Shown: piece after piece, positions 54,821 to 62,886 of the stretch
Position numbering within the stretch: position 1 is the stretch's first letter
How the letters are laid out: each line of letters starts with the position of its first letter
From: Aliivibrio sp. EL58
Lineage (GTDB): Bacteria; Pseudomonadota; Gammaproteobacteria; Enterobacterales; Vibrionaceae
Direction of reading: 5' to 3'
Length of the DNA stretch: 64,000 nt
Assembly (NCBI RefSeq): GCF_900312675.1
Contig: NZ_OMPC01000001.1
Span: 975,633-1,039,632 of the forward strand
Translations under genes and position numbers: made by a program
The notes under the pieces: generated by a model
Seen by the model: the letters and a program-made list of their open reading frames with translations, nothing else
Told to the model about the DNA's origin: nothing
Database searches by the model: none

Positions 54821-56076
54821 TCTCATTATTTCCTTATTCATTGCGTCTCGCGTGGCTTAATTTATTACGAAATGGCCGCCGTAGCGCACTTTCGATTTTA
54901 ATCATTACCATTGCGGTGTTTGCATTAACCAGTGCGGGTGGTTTTGGATTGTATACTTATGACTCACTCAAAGAATCGACGGCAAGAGACACAGGCCACC
55001 TTACCCTAAGTCAGCCGGGTTACTTTGAAAGTGATGAAGAGATGCCCCTTAGTAATGGTCTTTCTGATATTTCGCAATTAACTCGTGATCTAATGAAGCA
55101 CGATGAGGTTCGTGGAGTTCAACCAAGGATCGATTTCACAGGGTTAATCTCTAACGGGAGCAAATCGACTATATTCATGGGAACCGGTGTCAACGATCGT
55201 GAGTTTGACATGAAAGGTCCATTTCTAGATATGAGATCAGGAAAAACCTTAACGGATATTACATCGAGTCGATATGACGTGATGGAGCCTGAGATCATGC
55301 TTGGAGTGGATCTCGCCAAAAACCTAAACGTGGGTATCGGTGATTGGGTAACTTTACTGGCAACGACCAGTGAGGGGGCATTGAATGCGTTTGATTTTAA
55401 AGTACATGGAACTTATTCAACAGGGGTTCCAGAATTAGATAAACGTCAACTGTATATTCACATTGACTCAGCTCAAGAGCTATTGATTTCAGAGAAAGTG
55501 AGCACATTGTCGGTGTTTCTATTTGATACAGAGAAAACAGCTCTGATACATCAACGATTGGATGATGACCTAAAATCGATGTCACTAGAGCAAGATATTG
55601 AGATCACACCATGGCAAGAGAGAGCGTTTTTCTACAATAAAGTGAAAGATCTTTACGATCTTATCTTCGGTGTGATGGGTTTTGTGATGGGATTGGTGGT
55701 TTTTGTGGCCTTGTTTAACACCATGACAATGTCCGTGACTGAGCGAACACGTGAAATTGGTACCTTATCCGCACTGGGAAGCTACCCAAATGAAATTATC
55801 AATTCATTCTTACGAGAAGCGGGCTTACTTGCCATCATTGGAGTGCTATTTGGTGCAATCACGACGGCAATTACCACGATATTGTTAATGATTGTTGATG
55901 TTCAAATGCCACCACCACCAGGAAGAACCGATGGTTACCCACTTAATATTTACTTCTCATTTGAGTTGGTTGTTTATGCAGGCATTGGTGTGATGGGTAT
56001 TTGTTTACTTGCAGCGTATTTGTCTGCTCGAAAAGGCGTAAGAAAACCCATTACGGAGGCGCTTATCTATGTCTAA
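54808..56076 (+). CDS. FtsX/MacB-type ABC permease
   Basis: The 422-residue protein has an N-terminal membrane segment (about 22-42), a large periplasmic domain (about 45-290) and three C-terminal membrane segments (about 290-415) carrying the FtsX motif (MTMSVTERTREIGTLSALGSYPNEII). This is the layout of LolC/LolE and MacB permeases, which extract or push substrates from the periplasm or inner membrane. It is coupled to the ATPase gene. One permease gene only, so it probably works as a homodimer. Confidence 0.88.
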   Translation: MGKLISLFPYSLRLAWLNLLRNGRRSALSILIITIAVFALTSAGGFGLYTYDSLKESTARDTGHLTLSQPGYFESDEEMPLSNGLSDISQLTRDLMKHDEVRGVQPRIDFTGLISNGSKSTIFMGTGVNDREFDMKGPFLDMRSGKTLTDITSSRYDVMEPEIMLGVDLAKNLNVGIGDWVTLLATTSEGALNAFDFKVHGTYSTGVPELDKRQLYIHIDSAQELLISEKVSTLSVFLFDTEKTALIHQRLDDDLKSMSLEQDIEITPWQERAFFYNKVKDLYDLIFGVMGFVMGLVVFVALFNTMTMSVTERTREIGTLSALGSYPNEIINSFLREAGLLAIIGVLFGAITTAITTILLMIVDVQMPPPPGRTDGYPLNIYFSFELVVYAGIGVMGICLLAAYLSARKGVRKPITEALIYV

Positions 56077-56890
56077 ATTAAAATTATTATCTACGTTCTG
56101 CTTATTTATGGGGCTTCATTTTTCAGTGGCCGCGACAGAGTTATCTCAATCAGAGCTTACTCAACAAAAGAATCAGCAAAAAATCGGGATTAATCATAGC
56201 CAAGTGGAACAAATGATTAAGGCTGCTGATGATTATCGACTAGATAACGCAGCTGCAAAAGTCGTATCAGAAGTATTGCTATATAAAAATGATGAGCTAG
56301 ATAAAAAACGTCAATACACGGTGTATATGCGAGAAAATAGAGAATCATTAGTGCTGTTTAATTCTCAAGTCGAAGCTGGGCAAAAGATGCTGATGTTAGG
56401 CGATAATTATTGGTTATTAATGCCTAAAAGCCGCCGACCAATCCGTATTACACCAATGCAAAAATTATTGGGAGAAGCATCGGTAGGTGACATTTCAACC
56501 CTCACTTGGAGCGAAGATTATCAAGGGCAATGGCAAGCAAGTGAGGGACTAAAATTAGAGAATGGGAAGCAGGTACAAGCTGAAAAACTTAAACTGAATG
56601 CCATTACTAAAGGCGCGAGTTATTTCACCATTGATTTATGGCTAGAGCAGGGGACTCATTTTCCAATTAAAGCCGATCTCTATCTACGTTCAGGAAAAAT
56701 GGCGAAAGAAGCGTGGTTTATTAAAGGGCTTAGAGAAGGTGAAACCAAAGTTATCTCAATGGTATTAAACGATCAAATCCAAACCAATCAAAAAACCGTC
56801 ATTGAATACAAAGAAATAGTGCCAACAGAGATTGCGGATAAATATTACAACCCTGCTTATCTGTCACGTACCAAGCAGTTGGATTTGTGA
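56069..56890 (+). CDS. LolA/LolB-like outer-membrane lipoprotein-sorting protein
   Basis: The 273-residue precursor has a signal peptide (about 1-22) and a beta-rich LolA-like fold: LGDNYWLLMPKSRRPIRI, RITPMQKLLGEASVGDISTL. These match the outer-membrane lipoprotein-sorting domain proteins that accompany MMPL or ABC exporters. It is likely to carry a hydrophobic molecule across the periplasm. It overlaps the permease gene by eight bases and the barrel gene is two bases beyond. Confidence 0.82.
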   Translation: MSKLKLLSTFCLFMGLHFSVAATELSQSELTQQKNQQKIGINHSQVEQMIKAADDYRLDNAAAKVVSEVLLYKNDELDKKRQYTVYMRENRESLVLFNSQVEAGQKMLMLGDNYWLLMPKSRRPIRITPMQKLLGEASVGDISTLTWSEDYQGQWQASEGLKLENGKQVQAEKLKLNAITKGASYFTIDLWLEQGTHFPIKADLYLRSGKMAKEAWFIKGLREGETKVISMVLNDQIQTNQKTVIEYKEIVPTEIADKYYNPAYLSRTKQLDL

Positions 56891-56892
56891 TC

Positions 56893-58149
56893 ATGAAACC
56901 TCGGGTGAAATGGATATTATTGTGCGGTACTTGGTTGGCTTCTTTTTGCTCTCAATCTTCAGAGATGACTTTCGAATGGGATTGGATGCTTAGTGCTGAA
57001 ACGGTTCAACAAAGAGAAACGGTTTTCTCTTTGATGACAGATAACGAGCATCAAGAGTCATTCAATGGTTTATTAGATGTTCAGATTGGCTACCAAGATT
57101 GGAATGCGGTGGTGGCACTGAAAGGTAATGATCTCTATTATTATTCAAATCTTGAGTCTCAAGATAAAAGCGCAGAAGCTGAGCTAATTGTCAGTGAACT
57201 ATTTTGGCAAAGTAGTGTTGATATTTCCAATACATCATTAGATTTACAACTAGGTAAAGTTAGAGTCGATTGGGGTGTTGGTTATGGTTATCGCCCTCTT
57301 GATATATTCACGCCATATCGTCGTAATCCAGTCGGAATTCAAGTAGAAGAAGGAGCAGGCGTAGCTTCGGTATCCTATTTTGATAATCAAGGCGAGTGGT
57401 CATTAATTTATACCGATTCGTCATGGACTCAGCAAGAAGGGAGTGAGTTAGAAGAGCAAAGCGAACAACAAGGGATAGGAATAAGACGTTATGCGTTAGT
57501 GGGAGATACCGAATACCAATGGGTTGCTTATTATGACGATGTTCGACAGGGGCTATTGGGTGCGAGTGTTGTTACTGTGCTTGATGCCGCGTGGGAGTTT
57601 CATGGCTCAGCGGTATATCAATCAAAGTATCTTTCTTATGAGCAGTCAAATATCACACTTTACCCTGTCACTTTAGAAAAAGAAGAAAATGCATATCAAG
57701 CCTTAGTCGGGTTTACGTGGGCAAATGATGTGGGAAATAGTATCGTTTTAGAATACTGGTATGACAGCCGAGCGTGGGGTAAAAGTGATTGGAAAAATGC
57801 ACTTACTGTGGCAACACCGTCGTATCAACAGGGCTTTAATCAGGCGAATATGGTTCAACATAACATGATGTTTCATTGGAGCTTAGATCCTAACGCATGG
57901 TCAACATGGGAATGGAGCCGAGATATCTCATGGTTAAGTCAATTTACCCCAACATTTGATGTGCTTTACTCACCAGAAGATAATGGCGTGATAGCAACGC
58001 AGTGGTTAAATTATTTGCTGCATGACTCGGGTGATTCCAGTATTGAAATGGAACTTGCCGCACGTTTTTTAACAGGTTCGGATGATTCAGCGTATGCAAA
58101 TTTACCCGATAAGCATATGCTGTTATTGAATCTAAAAGGACGATTTTAA
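56893..58149 (+). CDS. Outer-membrane beta-barrel protein
   Basis: The 418-residue precursor has a signal peptide (about 1-22), many amphipathic beta strands, aromatic belts (WDWMLSAETVQQRE, QLGKVRVDWGVGYGYRPLD) and ends in Phe (LLLNLKGRF), as outer-membrane barrels do. No family is recognised with confidence. It resembles DUF1302/OMP-porin-like partners of lipid-export systems. ATG 56893 is preferred, and GTG 56887 is an alternative. It would be the outer-membrane terminus of the pathway encoded by the operon. Confidence 0.75.
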   Translation: MKPRVKWILLCGTWLASFCSQSSEMTFEWDWMLSAETVQQRETVFSLMTDNEHQESFNGLLDVQIGYQDWNAVVALKGNDLYYYSNLESQDKSAEAELIVSELFWQSSVDISNTSLDLQLGKVRVDWGVGYGYRPLDIFTPYRRNPVGIQVEEGAGVASVSYFDNQGEWSLIYTDSSWTQQEGSELEEQSEQQGIGIRRYALVGDTEYQWVAYYDDVRQGLLGASVVTVLDAAWEFHGSAVYQSKYLSYEQSNITLYPVTLEKEENAYQALVGFTWANDVGNSIVLEYWYDSRAWGKSDWKNALTVATPSYQQGFNQANMVQHNMMFHWSLDPNAWSTWEWSRDISWLSQFTPTFDVLYSPEDNGVIATQWLNYLLHDSGDSSIEMELAARFLTGSDDSAYANLPDKHMLLLNLKGRF

Positions 58150-59210
58150 TGGTAGTGATAAATAAGCAAAAAGAAGTAGCGATTCAGTTAGTAAAAAGCC
58201 TAGCGATTACGACTGTGTTTTGTCTTATTATCGCCATGATGACGAGTAATATTTGGCCATCTCCTTTTTATGAACACGTTCTTATTAGTTTTGGTTATGG
58301 CTACAGTGCCGTGTTATGTTCATTCGCCTTAGAGTGGTTTTTACCGACACTTAAAAAAGCATATTCGACCGTTATTGCTATGGTGTTATCTCTTGCTTTA
58401 GGCACATTTCACGCCTCTTTGTGGTTAAATAAATACGACGATTTTGCAACTTTAGAAGCATTACAGCCGATCGTATTATTAGGATTGATATTTACCGGGA
58501 TCTGTTTTTATTACTTTCACGCCACAGAGAAAACGTTGCAGGCAGAGCAAGCATTAGAGATCTCTAAGCGCAAGCAATTAGAGCAAGAAAAAGCATTAGC
58601 ATTAAGTCAATTAAGCCAACTTCAAAGCCAAATAGAACCTCATTTCTTGTTCAATACCTTAGCTAACATTAGTGCGTTAATCGAATTAGACAGTGATAAA
58701 GCCAAATTGATGTTGGAGAAATTAACGGACTTACTTCGAGGCACCCTAAAAACAAATCGTAACCCTCTAATTACGCTAGAACAAGAAGTAGAATTATTAA
58801 GTGCGTATTTATCAATTCAACAGATCCGTTTAGGTGAGCGTTTAACGTATGAGATTGAGAACCAACTGAGTGGAACAATTTCGCTGCCTCCTTTACTCAT
58901 TCAGCCTCTGGTTGAAAACGCGATTACTCATGGTATAGAGCCACAAGCAAAAGGAGGTAAGGTTGTTATCATGTTTAAGCAGCAAGATAATAGATTCAAG
59001 GTGTCAATTTCTGATAATGGTTTAGGCTTAGAACAAATGACATCAACCAAAGGAAATGGAATGAGTTTGAATAACATCAAGCAGCGTTTGCATAACCTAT
59101 TCGATGGTACTGCTTCTATCATGATAATAGAGAATGAAGAGGGTGGCGTAGACGCTGAACTTTCTATTCCATTGGAGAAATTGGCTCAACTAAATAGGGA
59201 ATATTCATGA
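58149..59210 (+). CDS. LytS/YehU-type sensor histidine kinase
   Basis: The 353-residue membrane kinase has about four membrane segments (about 15-125), a coiled linker (about 125-165) and a His_kinase domain with QIEPHFLFNTLANISAL (phosphorylated His). The ATPase part has VENAITHGIEP, ISDNGLGL and GNGMSLNNIKQRL. These are LytS/YpdA/BtsS features. It has no large periplasmic domain, so it probably senses within the membrane. It overlaps the barrel gene by one base (TAATG). Confidence 0.92.
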   Translation: MVVINKQKEVAIQLVKSLAITTVFCLIIAMMTSNIWPSPFYEHVLISFGYGYSAVLCSFALEWFLPTLKKAYSTVIAMVLSLALGTFHASLWLNKYDDFATLEALQPIVLLGLIFTGICFYYFHATEKTLQAEQALEISKRKQLEQEKALALSQLSQLQSQIEPHFLFNTLANISALIELDSDKAKLMLEKLTDLLRGTLKTNRNPLITLEQEVELLSAYLSIQQIRLGERLTYEIENQLSGTISLPPLLIQPLVENAITHGIEPQAKGGKVVIMFKQQDNRFKVSISDNGLGLEQMTSTKGNGMSLNNIKQRLHNLFDGTASIMIIENEEGGVDAELSIPLEKLAQLNREYS

Positions 59211-60010
59211 GTAAATTGATGACCGCCATTATTGCCGATGATGAGCCTTTATTACGATTCCATTTGGAAAAAATGCTGTCTGACCTTTGGCTTGAGCTAG
59301 AGATTGTTGCAGTGTGTAGTAATGGTAAAGAAGCGCTTGAAGCAATAGAGCAGCACCAACCAGATATTGCCTTTCTTGATATTAAAATGCCAGAATTAGA
59401 CGGCATGACTCTGGCCTCACAATTACAAAAATCAGCAACAGCACCAATGGTTGCTTTTATTACGGCTTATGATGAATTTGCCGTTAAAGCGTTTGAAAAC
59501 AATGCAATAGATTATGTGTTAAAACCAATTTCTGAAGCAAGATTAGATGCCACGTGTCAAAAATTAAAACAGAGAGTGGGTCAGCAATCTAGAGATTCTG
59601 ATTCAAAACAAGATCAAGGGGCATTAAGTGATCTGTTTGCTCAAATTCAGCAGCTATCAGCACAGCAAAAACCAGAATATTTAAGTTGGATTAAAGCGTA
59701 TCGGGGAGAGGAGTTACACTTGCTTTCGGTCTCTGATGTCCTCTATTTTAAGGCGGAAGATAAATACGTTTCTGTTTATGCACAGCAGGCAGGCAATAAA
59801 GTTACCGAATATTTGATCCGCTGTTCGCTTAAAGAATTACAACAGAAGATAAATCCTGATCATTTTTGGCATATTCATCGCTCAAGCATTGTGAATGTCG
59901 CTCAAATAGATAAAGTGAAAAAGGATCTGTTAGGCCATTTACATGTGCACATTGGAGAGTCAAAGCTACCTGTTAGCCGCAGTGCGCAAAGTTTATTTAA
60001 AGGGATGTAG
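59207..60010 (+). CDS. LytTR-family response regulator
   Basis: The 267-residue regulator has a receiver domain (about 1-120) with ADDEP acidic residues, the phosphorylated Asp in IAFLDIKMPELDG and Lys in DYVLKPI. A C-terminal LytTR DNA-binding domain (about 160-265) contains FKAEDKYVSVY, IRCSLKELQ and FWHIHRSSIVNV. It partners the upstream kinase (four-base overlap). The LytTR-like repeat upstream of 53480 is a candidate target, giving autoregulation of the operon. Confidence 0.92.
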   Translation: MSKLMTAIIADDEPLLRFHLEKMLSDLWLELEIVAVCSNGKEALEAIEQHQPDIAFLDIKMPELDGMTLASQLQKSATAPMVAFITAYDEFAVKAFENNAIDYVLKPISEARLDATCQKLKQRVGQQSRDSDSKQDQGALSDLFAQIQQLSAQQKPEYLSWIKAYRGEELHLLSVSDVLYFKAEDKYVSVYAQQAGNKVTEYLIRCSLKELQQKINPDHFWHIHRSSIVNVAQIDKVKKDLLGHLHVHIGESKLPVSRSAQSLFKGM

Positions 60011-60041
60011 ATTAAAGAGTGAATTGATTAAATTGATGGAG

Positions 60042-60096
60042 GTAACGCCCCATTCCAACAGCAGATCTAAATAATAGAAAAGAAATAGGGCGTTAC
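60042..60096. repeat. Widely spaced inverted repeat after the LytTR operon
   Basis: GTAACGCCC (60042-60050) is inverted perfectly as GGGCGTTAC (60088-60096), with a 37-base spacer and no T-tract. It lies between convergent genes (LytTR regulator and alpha-glucosidase). It could be a structured 3' end or a protein-binding site. Confidence 0.5.
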
Positions 60097-60122
60097 AGGT
60101 TGGTTCAATAGTCTCGATGATC

Positions 60123-61754
60123 TTACAGTGTTACCACAATACTTTGATATGGTGTAAGCGTTAGTTGTGAGCCAAAATGAGTGACAGAGTCTAGATTAGC
60201 AATTAAGCACTCGACTTCTTTATCCATTAAATGTTCAGGTAAAATTAACGTCTGAGGCTCAGCAGTAAAGTTATTTAGTACCACTAAATGTTGATCTTCA
60301 TTTTTACGCTCATAAGCAAATACAGCAGGATGACCTTCAAACAGTGGAATAAAATCACCGTACACAATCACAGGATTCTGTTTTCTCAGAGCAATCAGCT
60401 TTTGGTAATGATAGAAAATTGAGTCAGTATCTTCTAAAGCCGCAGCCACGTTTATCTGTGGAAAATTTGGGTTCAATGAGATCCAAGGCGTACCTTGAGT
60501 AAAACCAGCATGCGCAGAATTATCCCAATGCATTGGAGTACGTGCATTATCACGGCTATTGGCATGAATGCCTTTCATCATAGTTTCATGACTGACGCCT
60601 GATCCGGTTTTTACCTTGTAGAAATTCAGCGTTTCAATGTCTTTGTACTCATCTAAGGTATCAAAGGCCACGTTTGTCATACCAATCTCTTCACCTTGGA
60701 AGATATAGGGTGTGCCTTTTAGTAGGTGTAACGTTGTTGCTAACATCTTCGCTGATTCAACACGATATTGACCATCACACCCGTATTTAGAGACAACACG
60801 AGGCAAATCATGGTTATTCCAAAACAGAGAGTTCCAGCCGTTATTACTCAGTTCAAGCTGCCATTTGATCATCACTTGCTTAAAGGCATTAAGATCTAAC
60901 GGTTTTGGTTTCCACTTATCGCCGTCTTCCCATAGCAGAGTAATGTGCTCAAATTGAAATACCATTGATAGCTCATTACGAGCAGGGTTGCTATAAAGCT
61001 GTGCCGTTTCTGGCGTGGCATCCCAGGTTTCACCCACGGTTAATAGGTCTTTATTGCCAAACGTCGCTTGATTCATCTGTTGAAGAAGTGGGTGTAGACG
61101 CTCGCCGTTTCCTGTGATCTTCTTATCGATCTCTTTGCCAATGAGATCAATCACATCTAAGCGGAAGCCACCAATACCTTGGTCAATCCACCAGTTCATC
61201 ATATCAAATACTTTTTGATGAACAGCAGGGTTCTCCCAGTTTAAATCTGGCTGACGTTTTGAAAATAAATGGAAATAGTATTGCTGATTTTCCTCGTCCC
61301 ATTCCCATGCAGTGCCACCGAAGATTGAGCCTAAATCACTTGGCGCTTCTCCGTTGTCACTCGCATCACGCCAGATATAAAAATCACGGTATTTACTGTC
61401 TTTGTTATTTTTCGCTTCAACAAACCAAGGGTGTTCATCAGAAGTATGGTTCACCACTAAATCCATGACGATTTTAATGCCACGTTGTTCCGCTTTTTGC
61501 ATTAACTCACGCATATCATCCATGCTGCCAAACTCAGCAGCAATAGCTTGATAATCAGAGATATCGTAACCGTTATCATCCATTGGTGACTGATAAACAG
61601 GAGAGAGCCAAATAACGTCGATACCAAGGGTGGTTAAGTAATCGAGTTTGCTGATAATGCCTTGTAAATCACCAATGCCATCATTATTTGAATCGCAAAA
61701 GCTACGTGGGTAAATTTGATATACCACACTGTTATGCCACCAACGTTTTTCCAT
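60123..61754 (-). CDS. GH13 alpha-glucosidase / oligo-1,6-glucosidase
   Basis: The 543-residue cytoplasmic GH13 enzyme starts WWHNSVVYQIYPRSF and has DLVVNHTSDEHPWF. The nucleophile is Asp200 in GGFRLDVIDL, the acid Glu242 in LTVGETWDA and the third Asp316 in WNNHDLPR. This matches oligo-1,6-glucosidase/alpha-glucosidase or trehalose-6-phosphate hydrolase. No PTS gene adjoins, so an alpha-glucosidase acting on imported maltodextrins is more likely. ATG 61754 is chosen with GGAT upstream, and the frame start is TTG 61766. It is divergent from a LysR regulator. Confidence 0.9.
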   Translation of the reverse strand: MEKRWWHNSVVYQIYPRSFCDSNNDGIGDLQGIISKLDYLTTLGIDVIWLSPVYQSPMDDNGYDISDYQAIAAEFGSMDDMRELMQKAEQRGIKIVMDLVVNHTSDEHPWFVEAKNNKDSKYRDFYIWRDASDNGEAPSDLGSIFGGTAWEWDEENQQYYFHLFSKRQPDLNWENPAVHQKVFDMMNWWIDQGIGGFRLDVIDLIGKEIDKKITGNGERLHPLLQQMNQATFGNKDLLTVGETWDATPETAQLYSNPARNELSMVFQFEHITLLWEDGDKWKPKPLDLNAFKQVMIKWQLELSNNGWNSLFWNNHDLPRVVSKYGCDGQYRVESAKMLATTLHLLKGTPYIFQGEEIGMTNVAFDTLDEYKDIETLNFYKVKTGSGVSHETMMKGIHANSRDNARTPMHWDNSAHAGFTQGTPWISLNPNFPQINVAAALEDTDSIFYHYQKLIALRKQNPVIVYGDFIPLFEGHPAVFAYERKNEDQHLVVLNNFTAEPQTLILPEHLMDKEVECLIANLDSVTHFGSQLTLTPYQSIVVTL

Positions 61755-61898
61755 CTTGATATCCAATATTCACTAAAAGAAAGTAACGTTAATATAGCGA
61801 AATTAAATCGGTATGAATAATTGATAATTTGAACTCTGATATAGAAAAAATTTATATCACGAGTATGGTGGAACTGAATTTAACAGTGGATATCAATA

Positions 61899-62780
61899 AT
61901 GGAAAAGCAATATCGTTACTTTTATGAGGTAGCTCGCCAAGGCAGCATTAAAGCCGCGGCAGATAAATTGTGTATTAGCCAACCAACGCTAACCACGGCG
62001 ATTAAAAAGCTTGAAGAGTTGTTAGGTACTGTGCTGTTTTATCGTAAATCTAAAGGCGTAGAGTTAACCAGTACCGGCTGGGTGTATTATCGCTACGTAC
62101 AAGATATTTATGAAAAACATGGCCAGATGATGCATCAACTATCGGACATGAAAGCGCGCAGCCAAGGTAAAATTAAAATTGGTATTGGTGAAGCGTGGTG
62201 GGAATGTTTTGCTGCTGATGTAATTAAACAATTTATAGAGACGCATCTAACAAATTCACTCTATATTGAGTTTGGCAATGGCTTATCAATGCTGAGTCAT
62301 TTACTTAATGGTGATATTGATCTCTTTATTGGTCATGAAATAGAAAATATTGATTCTCGTAACCGCGTGCGTTTCATTCCACTATTTACTGAATGCGAAG
62401 CCTTATATGTGCGAGAAGGGCATCCATTATTAAATGAGAAGAAGGGGGGTGATAACAGTCGTTACCCACAAATAAAAGTCACCCCCGATCATAGTCGAGA
62501 TGGAAAAGTGCTCAATGATAAAGGCGCAGAGACCTTTGCATTAAAAGCACAACAAGCCAAAGTTATCTATGAGTTAGATTCATTAAAAGCCAGTATCGAT
62601 ATGCTGAAAATGAGCGATGCTATTATGCCTTATACCGATAAAATAAAATCGAAAATGGCTCTGCAAGGAGTTATCGCTTTATCTACTGAACAATGTAAAA
62701 CTGGTGTGGTTGGGATTTACTCTAATACAGAAGTATTGTCTGAAAATATGGAATACTTGGTCGATTTATTTAAACACTAA
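61899..62780 (+). CDS. LysR-family regulator next to the alpha-glucosidase
   Basis: The 293-residue protein has the LysR helix-turn-helix (SIKAAADKLCISQPTLTTAIKKLEELLG) and effector domain (KIKIGIGEAWWECFAADV). It is divergent from the alpha-glucosidase gene with a 144-base gap and probably controls it or the downstream transporter. The inducer is unknown. It is not MalR/LacI-like, which is unusual for a sugar enzyme gene. Confidence 0.88.
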   Translation: MEKQYRYFYEVARQGSIKAAADKLCISQPTLTTAIKKLEELLGTVLFYRKSKGVELTSTGWVYYRYVQDIYEKHGQMMHQLSDMKARSQGKIKIGIGEAWWECFAADVIKQFIETHLTNSLYIEFGNGLSMLSHLLNGDIDLFIGHEIENIDSRNRVRFIPLFTECEALYVREGHPLLNEKKGGDNSRYPQIKVTPDHSRDGKVLNDKGAETFALKAQQAKVIYELDSLKASIDMLKMSDAIMPYTDKIKSKMALQGVIALSTEQCKTGVVGIYSNTEVLSENMEYLVDLFKH

Positions 62781-62886
62781 TTTTTAACAATAGGTAAATA
62801 AAGTAAAGATAAGGCTGTCGTAGACTAGAATTAATAAAAGTTATGCTACTGTAGCCGCAATATAAATAAAAATGAGAGTCACTATC

